A stretch of DNA of 8,545 nt from Desulfotomaculaceae bacterium (GTDB taxonomy: Bacteria > Bacillota > Desulfotomaculia > Desulfotomaculales > Pelotomaculaceae): the NCBI GenBank assembly GCA_028704035.1, contig JAQVLS010000057.1:1-8545 (forward strand). Reading direction: 5' to 3'. How positions within the stretch are numbered: position 1 is the first letter of the stretch; each line of letters starts with the position of its first letter. Below, piece by piece: positions 1 to 6,125 of the stretch. Under the pieces are notes generated by a model that saw nothing but the letters and a program-made list of their open reading frames with translations, had not been told where the DNA came from and ran no database searches. Both the position numbers and the translations under genes were made by a program.

Positions 1-1835
1 AGCCGGCCGATTTGGTCAGTGCCGAGTACCCTGCCGCGTTTTGTATTGAAATCACCGATAATATCTCCCATAAAGTTTTCCGGTACCACGACTTCCACGC
101 TCTTAATCGGTTCAAGTATAATCGGCTTGGCCTGCAGCGCTCCTTGTTTAAAGGCTAGCGAAGCAGCGAGTTTAAAAGCCAGCTCGGAAGAATCTACGTT
201 ATGGTATGACCCGTCATACAGTGTAGCCTTGATCCCGGTAGTAGGATAGCCGGCGAGAACGCCTTCCAGAAGCGCCTCGCGCAGTCCTTTTTCAACAGCT
301 GGGAAATACTGTCTGGGGACTGAGCCGCCAAATATATCTTCTTCAAATACGAAGTCTTCATCTGGACACGGCTCAAAGCGTATCCAGACATGGCCGTACT
401 GTCCCCGACCGCCGGATTGTTTCTTGTGTTTTCCCTCTACCTCTACTTTGGCCCGGATAGTCTCCCGGTAAGGCACTTTTGGATCTGCCACTACGACATC
501 AACACCAAACTTACGCTTGAGTTTCTCGATCACAGTGTTGATATGCAGTTCACCCATACCGATCAAAAGCGTCTGTTTAATCTCGCTATTTTTTTCCACT
601 TTCATGGACGGGTCTTCTTCTAAAAGCTTGGAAATAGCGTCTCCCAACTTGTCTTCATCGTTTTTACTCTTGGGAGCGATAGCCACAGTCAAGGTGGGCG
701 TCGGGAATACAATGCCTTCAAGAGTTACCGGCTTATCCTTGTCACATAATGTGTCACATGTGCCTGTGTCCTGCAGTTTTACCACAACAGCGAGATCACC
801 GGTGGGTACAGAGTCCGTGGTCACAGTGTTCTTACCGCGGACAAAGAGGACATTGCCGATTCTCTCATTTTTTTCTTTCGTGCTGTTGATAACTGTTGAA
901 TCACTCTTGAAATTGCCGCTGTACACGCGCAGGAAGTTCATTTTACCAACATACGGGTCGGCGATAGTTTTAAATACCAGGGCCGACATATTTCCTTCAT
1001 TTGCTTCCGGCGCGGGCAGGAAACCTGCCACAAAATCCATCAACTGGGCGGCGCCGATATTCTTGGTCGCGGACCCGGCTAAAACAAGGACCACTTTGCG
1101 CTGGACAATACTTTTTTTGAGGCCGTCTTTTATTTCTTCAGGGCTTAATTCTTCGCCCTCTAGGTATTTCATGGTCAGGTCATCGTCACCCTCGGCCGCG
1201 GCCTCGATCAACTGTTCGCGGTACAAGGCTACGTCATCGGCAAGTTCATCGGGGATGGATGTCTCATTTCCCTTTCCCGCTCCTTCATAAGCAGTGCCGT
1301 TAATTATATCTACTATGCCGGTAAAAGTGTCGAAGGACCCAATAGGAATCTGCACCGGTACAAAATTAGCCTTGAATTTTGATTTGAGGTCATCCAGTAC
1401 TCTTTCGAAATTTGCATTTTCGCGGTCCATTTTATTTATAAAAACAATTTTGGGCAGGTTGTATCCATCTGCAATATCCCAGATAACCTCATGCTGGACT
1501 TCAACACCGTCGACGGCCGATACCACGAACATGGCCGAGTCCGACACTCTCAGCGCGCCTTTAACCTCACCGATGAAATCTGAAAACCCGGGTGTGTCCA
1601 GCAGGTTGATCTTAATACCGTTCCATTCACATGGAACCAGGCTGGTATGAATGGTAACCTGTTTTGCTATTTCCTCCGGGTGGTAGTCTGAAGCCGTTGT
1701 GCCGTCCTCTACCCTGCCCAGGCGGGATAGAATCCCGGTATTAAAGAGCATTGCCTCTACCAGGGAGGTTTTACCGGCTCCGCCGTGCGCTACCACCCCA
1801 AGGTTTCGTATTTGCCCGGTTTGATAGTTCCTCAA
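1..1835 (-). CDS. Elongation factor G-like translational GTPase (fusA-type paralogue), C-terminus cut by window edge
   Basis: About 611 residues are read without a stop from a TTG at 1835 to the window edge. Full-length EF-G is near 690, so roughly 80 residues of domain V are missing. GTPase motifs in order: P-loop AHGGAGKTSL (16-25), switch I with Thr61 in KQVTIHT, G3 DTPGFSDF (80-87), G4 NKMD (134-137). Domain IV shows KQSGGRGQYGHV (472-483), then VDSSELAFKLAASLAFKQG and MGDIIGDFNTKRGRV, all typical of EF-G. Classical EF-G binds the ribosome and drives translocation with GTP. This copy differs from canonical fusA: the P-loop is GGAGKTS instead of IDAGKTT, and the catalytic His of DTPGH is Phe84. 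It is therefore probably the EF-G-like paralogue seen in many Clostridia rather than the main fusA. It stands alone here, without rpsL or rpsG beside it. The TTG start is supported by AGGAGG 8 bases upstream. Family assignment is firm; the exact role is not. Confidence 0.93.
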   Translation of the reverse strand, partial: MRNYQTGQIRNLGVVAHGGAGKTSLVEAMLFNTGILSRLGRVEDGTTASDYHPEEIAKQVTIHTSLVPCEWNGIKINLLDTPGFSDFIGEVKGALRVSDSAMFVVSAVDGVEVQHEVIWDIADGYNLPKIVFINKMDRENANFERVLDDLKSKFKANFVPVQIPIGSFDTFTGIVDIINGTAYEGAGKGNETSIPDELADDVALYREQLIEAAAEGDDDLTMKYLEGEELSPEEIKDGLKKSIVQRKVVLVLAGSATKNIGAAQLMDFVAGFLPAPEANEGNMSALVFKTIADPYVGKMNFLRVYSGNFKSDSTVINSTKEKNERIGNVLFVRGKNTVTTDSVPTGDLAVVVKLQDTGTCDTLCDKDKPVTLEGIVFPTPTLTVAIAPKSKNDEDKLGDAISKLLEEDPSMKVEKNSEIKQTLLIGMGELHINTVIEKLKRKFGVDVVVADPKVPYRETIRAKVEVEGKHKKQSGGRGQYGHVWIRFEPCPDEDFVFEEDIFGGSVPRQYFPAVEKGLREALLEGVLAGYPTTGIKATLYDGSYHNVDSSELAFKLAASLAFKQGALQAKPIILEPIKSVEVVVPENFMGDIIGDFNTKRGRVLGTDQIGR

Positions 1836-1843
1836 AATAAGTG

Positions 1844-1849
1844 CCTCCT
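1844..1849 (-). promoter_or_regulatory. Ribosome binding site fixing the TTG start of the EF-G-like gene
   Basis: On the minus strand AGGAGG lies 8 bases before TTG at 1835. The reading opens with R-N-Y-Q-T-G-Q-I-R-N-L-G-V-V-A-H, the usual short lead into the P-loop, and no ATG or GTG is better placed. Confidence 0.8.
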
Positions 1850-1973
1850 TTTGTAAATAATGGTTCCCTTAAATGGATTTTATATACTTATTTAAAGCCA
1901 GAACTGGGCTAAGTTGGATAATAGACAAAAAAGAAAAACCCCTGGAAGTTCAACAGTTGTTTAAATCAACTCC

Positions 1974-2000
1974 TCAAGTCTTAACCCAATCAAGTCTTAA
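1974..2000. repeat. Two direct copies of an 11-bp motif, TCAAGTCTTAA
   Basis: TCAAGTCTTAA occurs at 1974-1984 and again at 1990-2000, a period of 16 bp with 5 bases between copies. Beside it is a near-palindrome, AGTTG-7 bases-CAACT (1955-1971). On the minus strand the repeats lie 139-165 bases upstream of the EF-G-like start, which would suit an upstream regulator site. That role is inference; the identity of the copies is seen directly. Confidence 0.6.
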
Positions 2001-2077
2001 AAATGTTATTTCTACAGTAATTCTTTAAAACCCTTGTTTTTTTAAAAATATGAGACTATTTTTCATAAAAAAAATCA

Positions 2078-2114
2078 CCTAGTTTACCTATTAATATTCA
2101 TAGGTAAAAATAGG
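2078..2114. repeat. Inverted repeat 1 upstream of spoVB
   Basis: TTTACCTA (2083-2090) and TAGGTAAA (2101-2108) form a perfect 8-bp inverted repeat around a 10-base AT-rich centre. The outer CCTA (2078-2081) and TAGG (2111-2114) extend it imperfectly. It overlaps the only weak promoter-like pair seen for spoVB, so an operator is possible, as is a transcript hairpin. Confidence 0.55.
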
Positions 2115-2118
2115 ATGA

Positions 2119-2155
2119 ATAGATATTAGCGGGCAGTCTTTTTGTTAATATCTAT
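2119..2155. repeat. Inverted repeat 2 upstream of spoVB
   Basis: ATAGATATTA (2119-2128) and TAATATCTAT (2146-2155) form a perfect 10-bp inverted repeat with a 17-base loop. There is no T-run directly after it, so it does not look like a terminator. It lies between inverted repeat 1 and the spoVB start, probably inside the leader RNA. Confidence 0.55.
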
Positions 2156-2168
2156 GCCAAGGCTGTTG

Positions 2169-2192
2169 CCAGTGCAAAAAAAATTGCACAGG
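2169..2192. repeat. Inverted repeat 3, adjoining the spoVB ribosome binding region
   Basis: GTGCAA (2172-2177) and TTGCAC (2184-2189) form a 6-bp hairpin with an A6 loop. CC (2169-2170) can also pair with GG (2191-2192) across an A/A mismatch. That pairing would engage part of the AGGAG at 2190-2194, the better Shine-Dalgarno-like sequence before spoVB. A role in limiting translation is inference. Confidence 0.5.
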
Positions 2193-2209
2193 AGTCGAAA
2201 GGTTCTGTA

Positions 2210-3754
2210 ATGGCTAAACAATCATTTATATATGGCGCCCTGTTTCTGCTGCTGGCTGCTTCTTTTAACCGTGTCTTGGGTTTTATCTACCAGATATTCA
2301 TGATCCGGCTTATTCTACCCGAGGGCATAGGTCTTTTTGCCATGGTTTATCCTGTGTACGTCTTGATAATTGTTCTGGCGACAGCTGGTATACCTGTAGC
2401 TATTGCAAGGCTTGTGGCGGAGGAAATGGCATTAAATAACCTGCAAGGCGCGTACAGAATATTTTTCATCTGTTTTGTATCCGTAATTTTGACCAGTGTC
2501 CTGCTAAGCGTCCTCTGTTTACTATATGCGCCGTTTTTAATTGCATATGTTTTCCCCAACCCCGGAATTTACTATATCTTCTTAAGTCTATTACCGGGAG
2601 TAATAATTGTAGCGCTCTGTTCAGCCATTAGGGGATTTTTTCAGGGTTTGCAGCAGATGAAACCGATTGCCTTAAGCCAATCTTTAGAACAATTGGTCAG
2701 AGTGGTGTCAGGACTCTTTTTCGTCCACCTGCTTTTGCCCAGAGGGGTGGAATACGCGGTAATTGGAGCCTCACTGGGAGTTGTAATCGGAGAACTGTCC
2801 GGATTTTTATTAATAGCTGTTTTTTATTTTAAATGCCGTCCCAGGCTGCCTGCAGATATACCAGTCTACCCGGCTGAGCGTCCAGGCAGGACAGCGGCAA
2901 GAATATCCAGCCTGGCAGTCCCGGTTACATTAACACGGTTTATTTCTACGCTTTTTTTATCGCTGGACGCCATATTGATACCCCAGCGCCTGCAGGCCGG
3001 CGGTATCAGTTTAACTGGCGCCACTGCTATATATGGACAGTTTGTAGGTATAGCCCAGGGTCTCCTTTTCGTGCCGGGCATAATAACAATATCGCTTGCC
3101 ACAGCTTTAGTCCCTGCCATATCTGACGCGATTTCTTTAAACAATTTTCACTTGGTCCGAGCCAGGTGTGAAACAGCAGTCAGAATAACTTTGCTGGCCG
3201 GTATCCCCTTTGTAATCATATTTTTAATTCTAGGCAACAAAATCTGCGGGTTCATCTTTGGTTACCCGGAGGCGGGCGACAGTTTAAAAATACTGGCTCT
3301 GGGGGGGCCTTTCCTGTACCTGCAGCAGACTACCACCGGCATCCTCCATGGGATGGGCCGGGCTATTCTTCCTTTTAAAAACCTGATCATAGCTTCTGTT
3401 TTTAAACTAACCGGTATTTATTATTTAACCGGACTACCGCACCTGGGCATTCATGGTGCTGCTGTCGCCATAGCTGTGAGCTTCGCTGTAATGGCTGTAC
3501 TAAACCTGATCGATATCAGAAATCTGACTGGGTTAAAAATCGACTTTCATAAAGTAGTATTTAAACCGCTTGCAGCCGCTGCAGCAATGAGCGCGGTCAT
3601 CCTCTTCTCCTACAACACCCTATATAACCCGGCTGTATCCGAGGGATTCGTCATTTTAAGCTCAATGACAGCGGGTCTTTTGGGTTATATGATTTTATTG
3701 ATTATTAACGGAGGCGTTAATAAAAAAGACCTGATGATATTAAGAAAAATTTAA
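2210..3754 (+). CDS. spoVB: Stage V sporulation protein B-type flippase (MOP/MATE superfamily)
   Basis: The 514-residue, strongly hydrophobic protein fits the SpoVB/polysaccharide-biosynthesis branch of the MOP flippase superfamily; Bacillus SpoVB is about the same length. It opens MAKQSFIYGALFLLLAASFN and continues with NRVLGF and the charged R-L-I-L-P-E-G-I-G-L-F loop characteristic of the family. About 12-14 membrane helices run through to the C-terminus. In Bacillus, SpoVB is needed for spore cortex formation and is thought to move a lipid-linked peptidoglycan intermediate across the membrane. The start is secure: an in-frame stop lies at 2120-2122 and no ATG, GTG or TTG falls in frame between it and 2210. 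The Shine-Dalgarno is weak, AGGAG 15 bases away or AAAGG 7 bases away. The gene is single, convergent with surE. Other MOP flippases (MurJ-like, O-antigen type) are possible, but the N-terminus favours SpoVB. Confidence 0.88.
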   Translation: MAKQSFIYGALFLLLAASFNRVLGFIYQIFMIRLILPEGIGLFAMVYPVYVLIIVLATAGIPVAIARLVAEEMALNNLQGAYRIFFICFVSVILTSVLLSVLCLLYAPFLIAYVFPNPGIYYIFLSLLPGVIIVALCSAIRGFFQGLQQMKPIALSQSLEQLVRVVSGLFFVHLLLPRGVEYAVIGASLGVVIGELSGFLLIAVFYFKCRPRLPADIPVYPAERPGRTAARISSLAVPVTLTRFISTLFLSLDAILIPQRLQAGGISLTGATAIYGQFVGIAQGLLFVPGIITISLATALVPAISDAISLNNFHLVRARCETAVRITLLAGIPFVIIFLILGNKICGFIFGYPEAGDSLKILALGGPFLYLQQTTTGILHGMGRAILPFKNLIIASVFKLTGIYYLTGLPHLGIHGAAVAIAVSFAVMAVLNLIDIRNLTGLKIDFHKVVFKPLAAAAAMSAVILFSYNTLYNPAVSEGFVILSSMTAGLLGYMILLIINGGVNKKDLMILRKI

Positions 3755-3758
3755 AACA

Positions 3759-3815
3759 AATTCAGATATTTAAAAAAATCAATGCTGTGATATTGTTTTA
3801 TTAAATATCTGAATT
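3759..3815. terminator. Long inverted repeat between convergent spoVB and surE, probable terminator
   Basis: AATTCAGATATTTAA (3759-3773) and TTAAATATCTGAATT (3801-3815) are a perfect 15-bp inverted repeat with a 27-base centre. It starts 5 bases after the spoVB stop and ends 12 bases beyond the surE stop. On the minus strand it is followed by TGTTTTAAATTTTTC, a reasonable U-rich tail, so termination is best supported for the surE operon. On the plus strand no U-tract follows. The stem is AT-rich and the loop long, unlike the compact GC hairpin of a classical terminator. Confidence 0.55.
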
Positions 3816-3827
3816 ATTATAGGAACG

Positions 3828-4586
3828 TTACCCCTCTATTTTTTTGCAGATATCTCTAAGTTTATCCATAAATCTGTAATCTGTAAGGTCAAATTGCACA
3901 GGAGTTATTGATATATAACCTTCTCGGATCGCCCATACATCCGTCTCCGGGTCATCTTTGTCCAGGTCAAATGGTTCGCCGGCCATCCAGAAGTAAATCC
4001 TGCCCCTTGGATCAATCCTTTTGTCAAATATGTTTACATATCGTCTGTGCCCAAGCCTGGTAACCTTTATGCCCCGCGGTGCGCCGGGAGGCATATTTAT
4101 ATTTAAAAGAGTGCGCGGTGTGAGCTCGTCGTCCAGGATTGAAACCATCTTCTTAATTAATTCACCTGAAAAAGTGAAATCACAAAATTCATGGCTGGCC
4201 AGGGATATCGCTATTGACGGAATGTCGTTAATCATCCCTTCAACTGCTGCTGAGACGGTACCGGAATAAAGCACGTCGGTACCAAGGTTAGGGCCAAAAT
4301 TTATTCCAGATATAACAAGATCAGGTGGTTCCGGAATCAAGGCTTCCAAACCTAACTTAACGCAGTCGGCAGGAGTGCCGTCAACCTCCCAACCGATAGT
4401 GTCAGAGCCGGGGTAAGTCAATTCCTTAACCCGGAGAGGTCTGGATACGGTAATTTTATGTCCGGTGGCGCTTCTTTCGCGATCCGGCGCCACCACACAA
4501 ACCTGGTGTTGGTCCTGCAGTGATTCTCTTAATACATTCAGGCCGTCCGCCTGGATGCCGTCATCGTTGCTGATTAAAATTCGCAT
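3828..4586 (-). CDS. surE: 5'/3'-nucleotidase SurE
   Basis: The 252-residue protein matches SurE throughout, at normal family length. It starts MRILISNDDG with the metal-binding Asp8-Asp9 pair. It has Ser39 in the RSATGHKITVSRPL loop, WEVDGTPADCVKLGL (66-80), and ISGINFGPNLGTDVLYSGTV with Asn96 as the further metal ligand. SurE is a cytoplasmic divalent-metal phosphatase that removes phosphate from nucleoside 5'- and 3'-monophosphates and is linked to stationary-phase survival. A GGAG lies 7 bases before the ATG at 4586. It is the last gene of a probable operon with the small DUF4264-like gene only 12 bases upstream, and it runs towards spoVB with an inverted repeat between them. No missing catalytic residue was seen. 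Confidence 0.96.
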   Translation of the reverse strand: MRILISNDDGIQADGLNVLRESLQDQHQVCVVAPDRERSATGHKITVSRPLRVKELTYPGSDTIGWEVDGTPADCVKLGLEALIPEPPDLVISGINFGPNLGTDVLYSGTVSAAVEGMINDIPSIAISLASHEFCDFTFSGELIKKMVSILDDELTPRTLLNINMPPGAPRGIKVTRLGHRRYVNIFDKRIDPRGRIYFWMAGEPFDLDKDDPETDVWAIREGYISITPVQFDLTDYRFMDKLRDICKKIEG

Positions 4587-4598
4587 AATACATCTCCA

Positions 4599-4787
4599 TT
4601 AAATTTCATAGACAGAAATACTCATAGTATCATTTGATTTATTTTTTGTAAGACCGAAAATGGTTTTTTTATCCTTTAAGGTTTTATTTAAAAAATCAAC
4701 CACTTTATACATTTCGTCATATGACTTGAAACTTTTTGTGGCGATAAGAGCAAATTTTGCTTCATCTGAATGTTCTTTTCCCGCCAT
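4599..4787 (-). CDS. Small DUF4264/YpmA-like protein of unknown function
   Basis: This 62-residue soluble protein has a Lys-rich N-terminus, a central YDEMYKVVDFLNKTLKDKK helix-like segment, then IFGLTKNKSNDTMSISVYEI. The order V-D-F-L-N-x-T-L-K followed by I-F-G-L and a final beta strand recalls Bacillus YpmA (DUF4264), which has no assigned function; this is from memory. The codon just before the ATG at 4787 is a stop, so no longer form exists. GGAGG lies 13 bases upstream and GGTGG 10 bases upstream, a slightly long spacing. It sits between folE and surE on the same strand, 12 bases from surE, so it is probably co-transcribed. It has no signal peptide, membrane segment or cysteine. Confidence 0.75.
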   Translation of the reverse strand: MAGKEHSDEAKFALIATKSFKSYDEMYKVVDFLNKTLKDKKTIFGLTKNKSNDTMSISVYEI

Positions 4788-4862
4788 TTAAAGATGGCCA
4801 CCTCCACGCAGGCGTTTATTTTAAACATATTGTACCCGGTAATGTTACATTTAGCGTCGCCG

Positions 4863-5423
4863 TTATCCTTTAATAAGAGAGAATGCCTCAGCCCTGGTGG
4901 CTTCGCTTTTTTGAAAACCGCCTCTTACTGCTGATGTTATAGTTTTGGATCCCGGTTTTTTTACGCCCCGGAATGTCATGCACATATGTTCCGCTTCAAT
5001 TACAACCAGGACCCCGTATGCTTTTAATTGGTTCATGATACTGTCGGCGATCTGTGATGTGAGGCGCTCCTGCAGCTGCGGCCGCCTGGCGTAACCTTCC
5101 ACCACCCTGGCCAGCTTTGATAAACCTGTAACATTTCCCTTGCGAGGTATATACGCCACGTGTGCTTTGCCGTAAAATGGCAACAAGTGGTGCTCACACA
5201 TTGAATATAATGGAATGTCTTTTACAATTACCATTTCATTGTGCTGCTCGGAAAATATTTTTTCTAAATGGACCTCGGGGTCCTCATGCAGTCCCTGAAA
5301 TATCTCAGAGTACATCCTGGCCACCCTAGCCGGTGTTTCTTTCAGGCCTTCCCGATCCGGGTCTTCGCCAATCGCTTCTAGAATTAATCTTACGGCATGC
5401 TCAATTTTTTTTTCATCAAACAT
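4863..5423 (-). CDS. folE: GTP cyclohydrolase I
   Basis: The enzyme converts GTP to 7,8-dihydroneopterin triphosphate, the first step of tetrahydrofolate synthesis and an entry point for other pterins and queuosine-type bases. The 186 residues match the type I enzyme at usual length. [16 protein letters not shown] (27-42) is the conserved entry motif. [18 protein letters not shown] (76-93) and MCMTFRG carry the zinc ligands Cys76, His79 and Cys148. GLSKLARVV and [11 protein letters not shown] (112-122) follow the active-site region, and the C-terminus is TSAVRGGF. All key residues are present. GGAGG lies 8 bases before the ATG at 5423. It lies 47 bases downstream of the copZ-like gene and 75 bases upstream of the DUF4264-like gene on the same strand. 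No folP, folB or folK is visible here, so the pathway must be completed elsewhere. Confidence 0.97.
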   Translation of the reverse strand: MFDEKKIEHAVRLILEAIGEDPDREGLKETPARVARMYSEIFQGLHEDPEVHLEKIFSEQHNEMVIVKDIPLYSMCEHHLLPFYGKAHVAYIPRKGNVTGLSKLARVVEGYARRPQLQERLTSQIADSIMNQLKAYGVLVVIEAEHMCMTFRGVKKPGSKTITSAVRGGFQKSEATRAEAFSLIKG

Positions 5424-5470
5424 TTTCTACCCCTCCCCGTTGGGAATTACAGGCCGTCATATTCCCTTAA

Positions 5471-5680
5471 TCAATCCTTTACTTCATAGCCGGCGTCAGT
5501 TATAGCCCCGGTAATGTCATCTCTGCCGGACTTGCCGGCATCATACGTTACTGTTACAGTCTTTGCCGCAATATCTACTTCGGCGCTCCGGATCCCGACA
5601 AGTTTTTTTAGCGCCTTTTCTACAGCGGCCTTGCAATGTCCACAGCTCATCCCATCAACATGTAAAATTATCCTATCCAT
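5471..5680 (-). CDS. copZ: Heavy-metal-associated (HMA) domain protein, CopZ-like copper chaperone
   Basis: The 69-residue protein is a single ferredoxin-like HMA fold, as in CopZ/Atx1. The metal site is GMSCGHC (10-16), with Cys13 and Cys16. It is followed by the KAAVEKALKKLVGI helix and the VDIAAKTVTVTYD strand pair, ending ITDAGYEVKD. Such proteins carry Cu(I) in the cytoplasm to CopA-type ATPases or to regulators. AAGGAG lies 7 bases before the ATG at 5680, an ideal start. No CopA ATPase or CsoR regulator is in the window; folE follows 47 bases downstream instead. The copper role is family knowledge and the partner is not visible, so a more general metal-binding role stays possible. It appears to be the first gene of the operon. 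Confidence 0.9.
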   Translation of the reverse strand: MDRIILHVDGMSCGHCKAAVEKALKKLVGIRSAEVDIAAKTVTVTYDAGKSGRDDITGAITDAGYEVKD

Positions 5681-5700
5681 AGATACACTCCTTCCCTGTT

Positions 5701-5706
5701 ATTATA
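5701..5706 (-). promoter_or_regulatory. Possible -10 box upstream of the copZ-folE operon
   Basis: A perfect TATAAT lies on the minus strand 20 bases upstream of the copZ-like start. The hexamer at the right distance for a -35 (TCAATT near 5724-5729) is a poor match, and a real transcription start here would leave a leader of only about 13 bases. It is tentative. Confidence 0.25.
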
Positions 5707-5725
5707 ATTTTTCCCCTGATTAGAA

Positions 5726-5980
5726 TTGATATTCTTACGGACAATAAGCATAGAGAACCAAAACATTTCTATAGGAAGTATAAGATTGGATAATTTTGCA
5801 AAGGGCAGCAATTTTGTCAGAGAAAAGACTGGGTCTGCAACGATGATCAACCTAAACGGCAGATGGAAACAAAATTTTGTTGATGATGATATAGCGGCCG
5901 GTGAAAAAACCAGGATAAAGTCAAAAAAACAAATAAAACCGAATGACTATCCTAAAAATTCAGAGTTATCCGGCTCATAA
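5726..5980 (+). CDS. Doubtful small ORF, possibly a gene remnant
   Basis: An 84-codon frame opens at a TTG (5726); its first ATG is at 5843 and would give only 45 residues. Neither start has a convincing Shine-Dalgarno. The product is polar and lysine-rich towards the end, with no helix-rich or membrane pattern and no cysteine. MINLNGRWK near the internal ATG is faintly like the LNGxW motif near the start of glycoside hydrolase family 2 proteins, but nothing else supports that. It could be a remnant, a small species-specific gene or chance. It is listed because no better gene occupies this stretch. Confidence 0.2.
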   Translation: MIFLRTISIENQNISIGSIRLDNFAKGSNFVREKTGSATMINLNGRWKQNFVDDDIAAGEKTRIKSKKQIKPNDYPKNSELSGS

Positions 5981-6113
5981 CTATTCTTAATTTCGGGGTT
6001 TTTTTGTCCAGGATAGGGTATTCCAATAAATGCAAAGCCTAGAAAAACTCGAACCTATTATATAAAGTCATATTTAAAAAGCAGTTACATAAAGATAATT
6101 ATAAATTGTTTCT

Positions 6114-6122
6114 GGAGGTGAT
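6114..6122 (+). promoter_or_regulatory. Strong ribosome binding site for the TIGR04086 gene
   Basis: GGAGGTGAT is a nine-base match to the end of 16S rRNA, with 7 bases between GGAGG and the ATG at 6126. It is the strongest site on the plus strand and confirms the start. Confidence 0.85.
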
Positions 6123-6125
6123 GCA

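Larger units (their letters stand above)
1850..2209. other. Divergent intergenic region between the EF-G-like gene and spoVB
   Basis: This AT-rich stretch must hold promoters for both divergent genes. On the minus strand TATAAA around 1877-1882 is a possible -10 box for the EF-G-like gene, but I see no good -35 at 16-18 bases. On the plus strand TTTACC (2083-2088) and TAAAAA (2105-2110), 16 bases apart, are a weak sigma-A-like pair. TAATATT (2092-2098) resembles a sigma-E -35 element, but no convincing CATACAAT-like -10 follows. The region also carries the direct and inverted repeats listed separately. No protein-coding gene of credible length is present. Confidence 0.5.
5681..6125. other. 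Intergenic region between divergent copZ-like and TIGR04086 genes, mostly unexplained
   Basis: Apart from the doubtful ORF, this 445-base stretch has no recognisable gene. It holds AGTTAT (5964-5969) pairing with ATAACT (5977-5982) around CCGGCTC, and a G4-T7 run at 5996-6007 that could end plus-strand transcripts, though the two are not adjacent. CTATCCT (5947-5953) and AGGATAG (6010-6016) are a distant inverted pair enclosing both. For the membrane-protein gene, GATAAT (6094-6099) is a possible -10 box without a good -35. Confidence 0.4.

Noticed and set aside
517..1290. A 257-codon plus-strand ORF antisense to the EF-G-like gene.
   Set aside because: It is a serine-rich shadow of the minus-strand gene, which has clear GTPase and domain IV motifs in the opposite frame.
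2025..2066. A 13-residue minus-strand ORF (MKNSLIFLKKQGF) preceded by AGGTGAT, as a leader peptide for the EF-G-like gene.
   Set aside because: It is very short, lies about 190 bases from the gene, is not followed by an attenuator-like structure, and arises in low-complexity A/T runs.
2123..2209. The spoVB frame is open upstream to 2123 and reads like an N-terminal extension.
   Set aside because: No ATG, GTG or TTG occurs in that stretch, and MAKQ at 2210 matches the usual SpoVB N-terminus.
5424..5470. A tetrahydrofolate riboswitch before folE.
   Set aside because: Only 47 bases separate the copZ-like stop from folE, too short for the aptamer, and no conserved aptamer segments are seen.
5668..5850. 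A 60-codon minus-strand ORF overlapping the start of the copZ-like gene.
   Set aside because: It overlaps the well-supported copZ start and ribosome binding site, and has no site of its own or recognisable motif.
6020..6050. GCAAAGCC near 6032-6039 recalled the 3' half of a c-di-GMP-I (GEMM) riboswitch upstream of the membrane-protein gene.
   Set aside because: The matching GCAAACC half, the GNRA-loop hairpin and the flanking pairings are absent, so one short motif is not enough.
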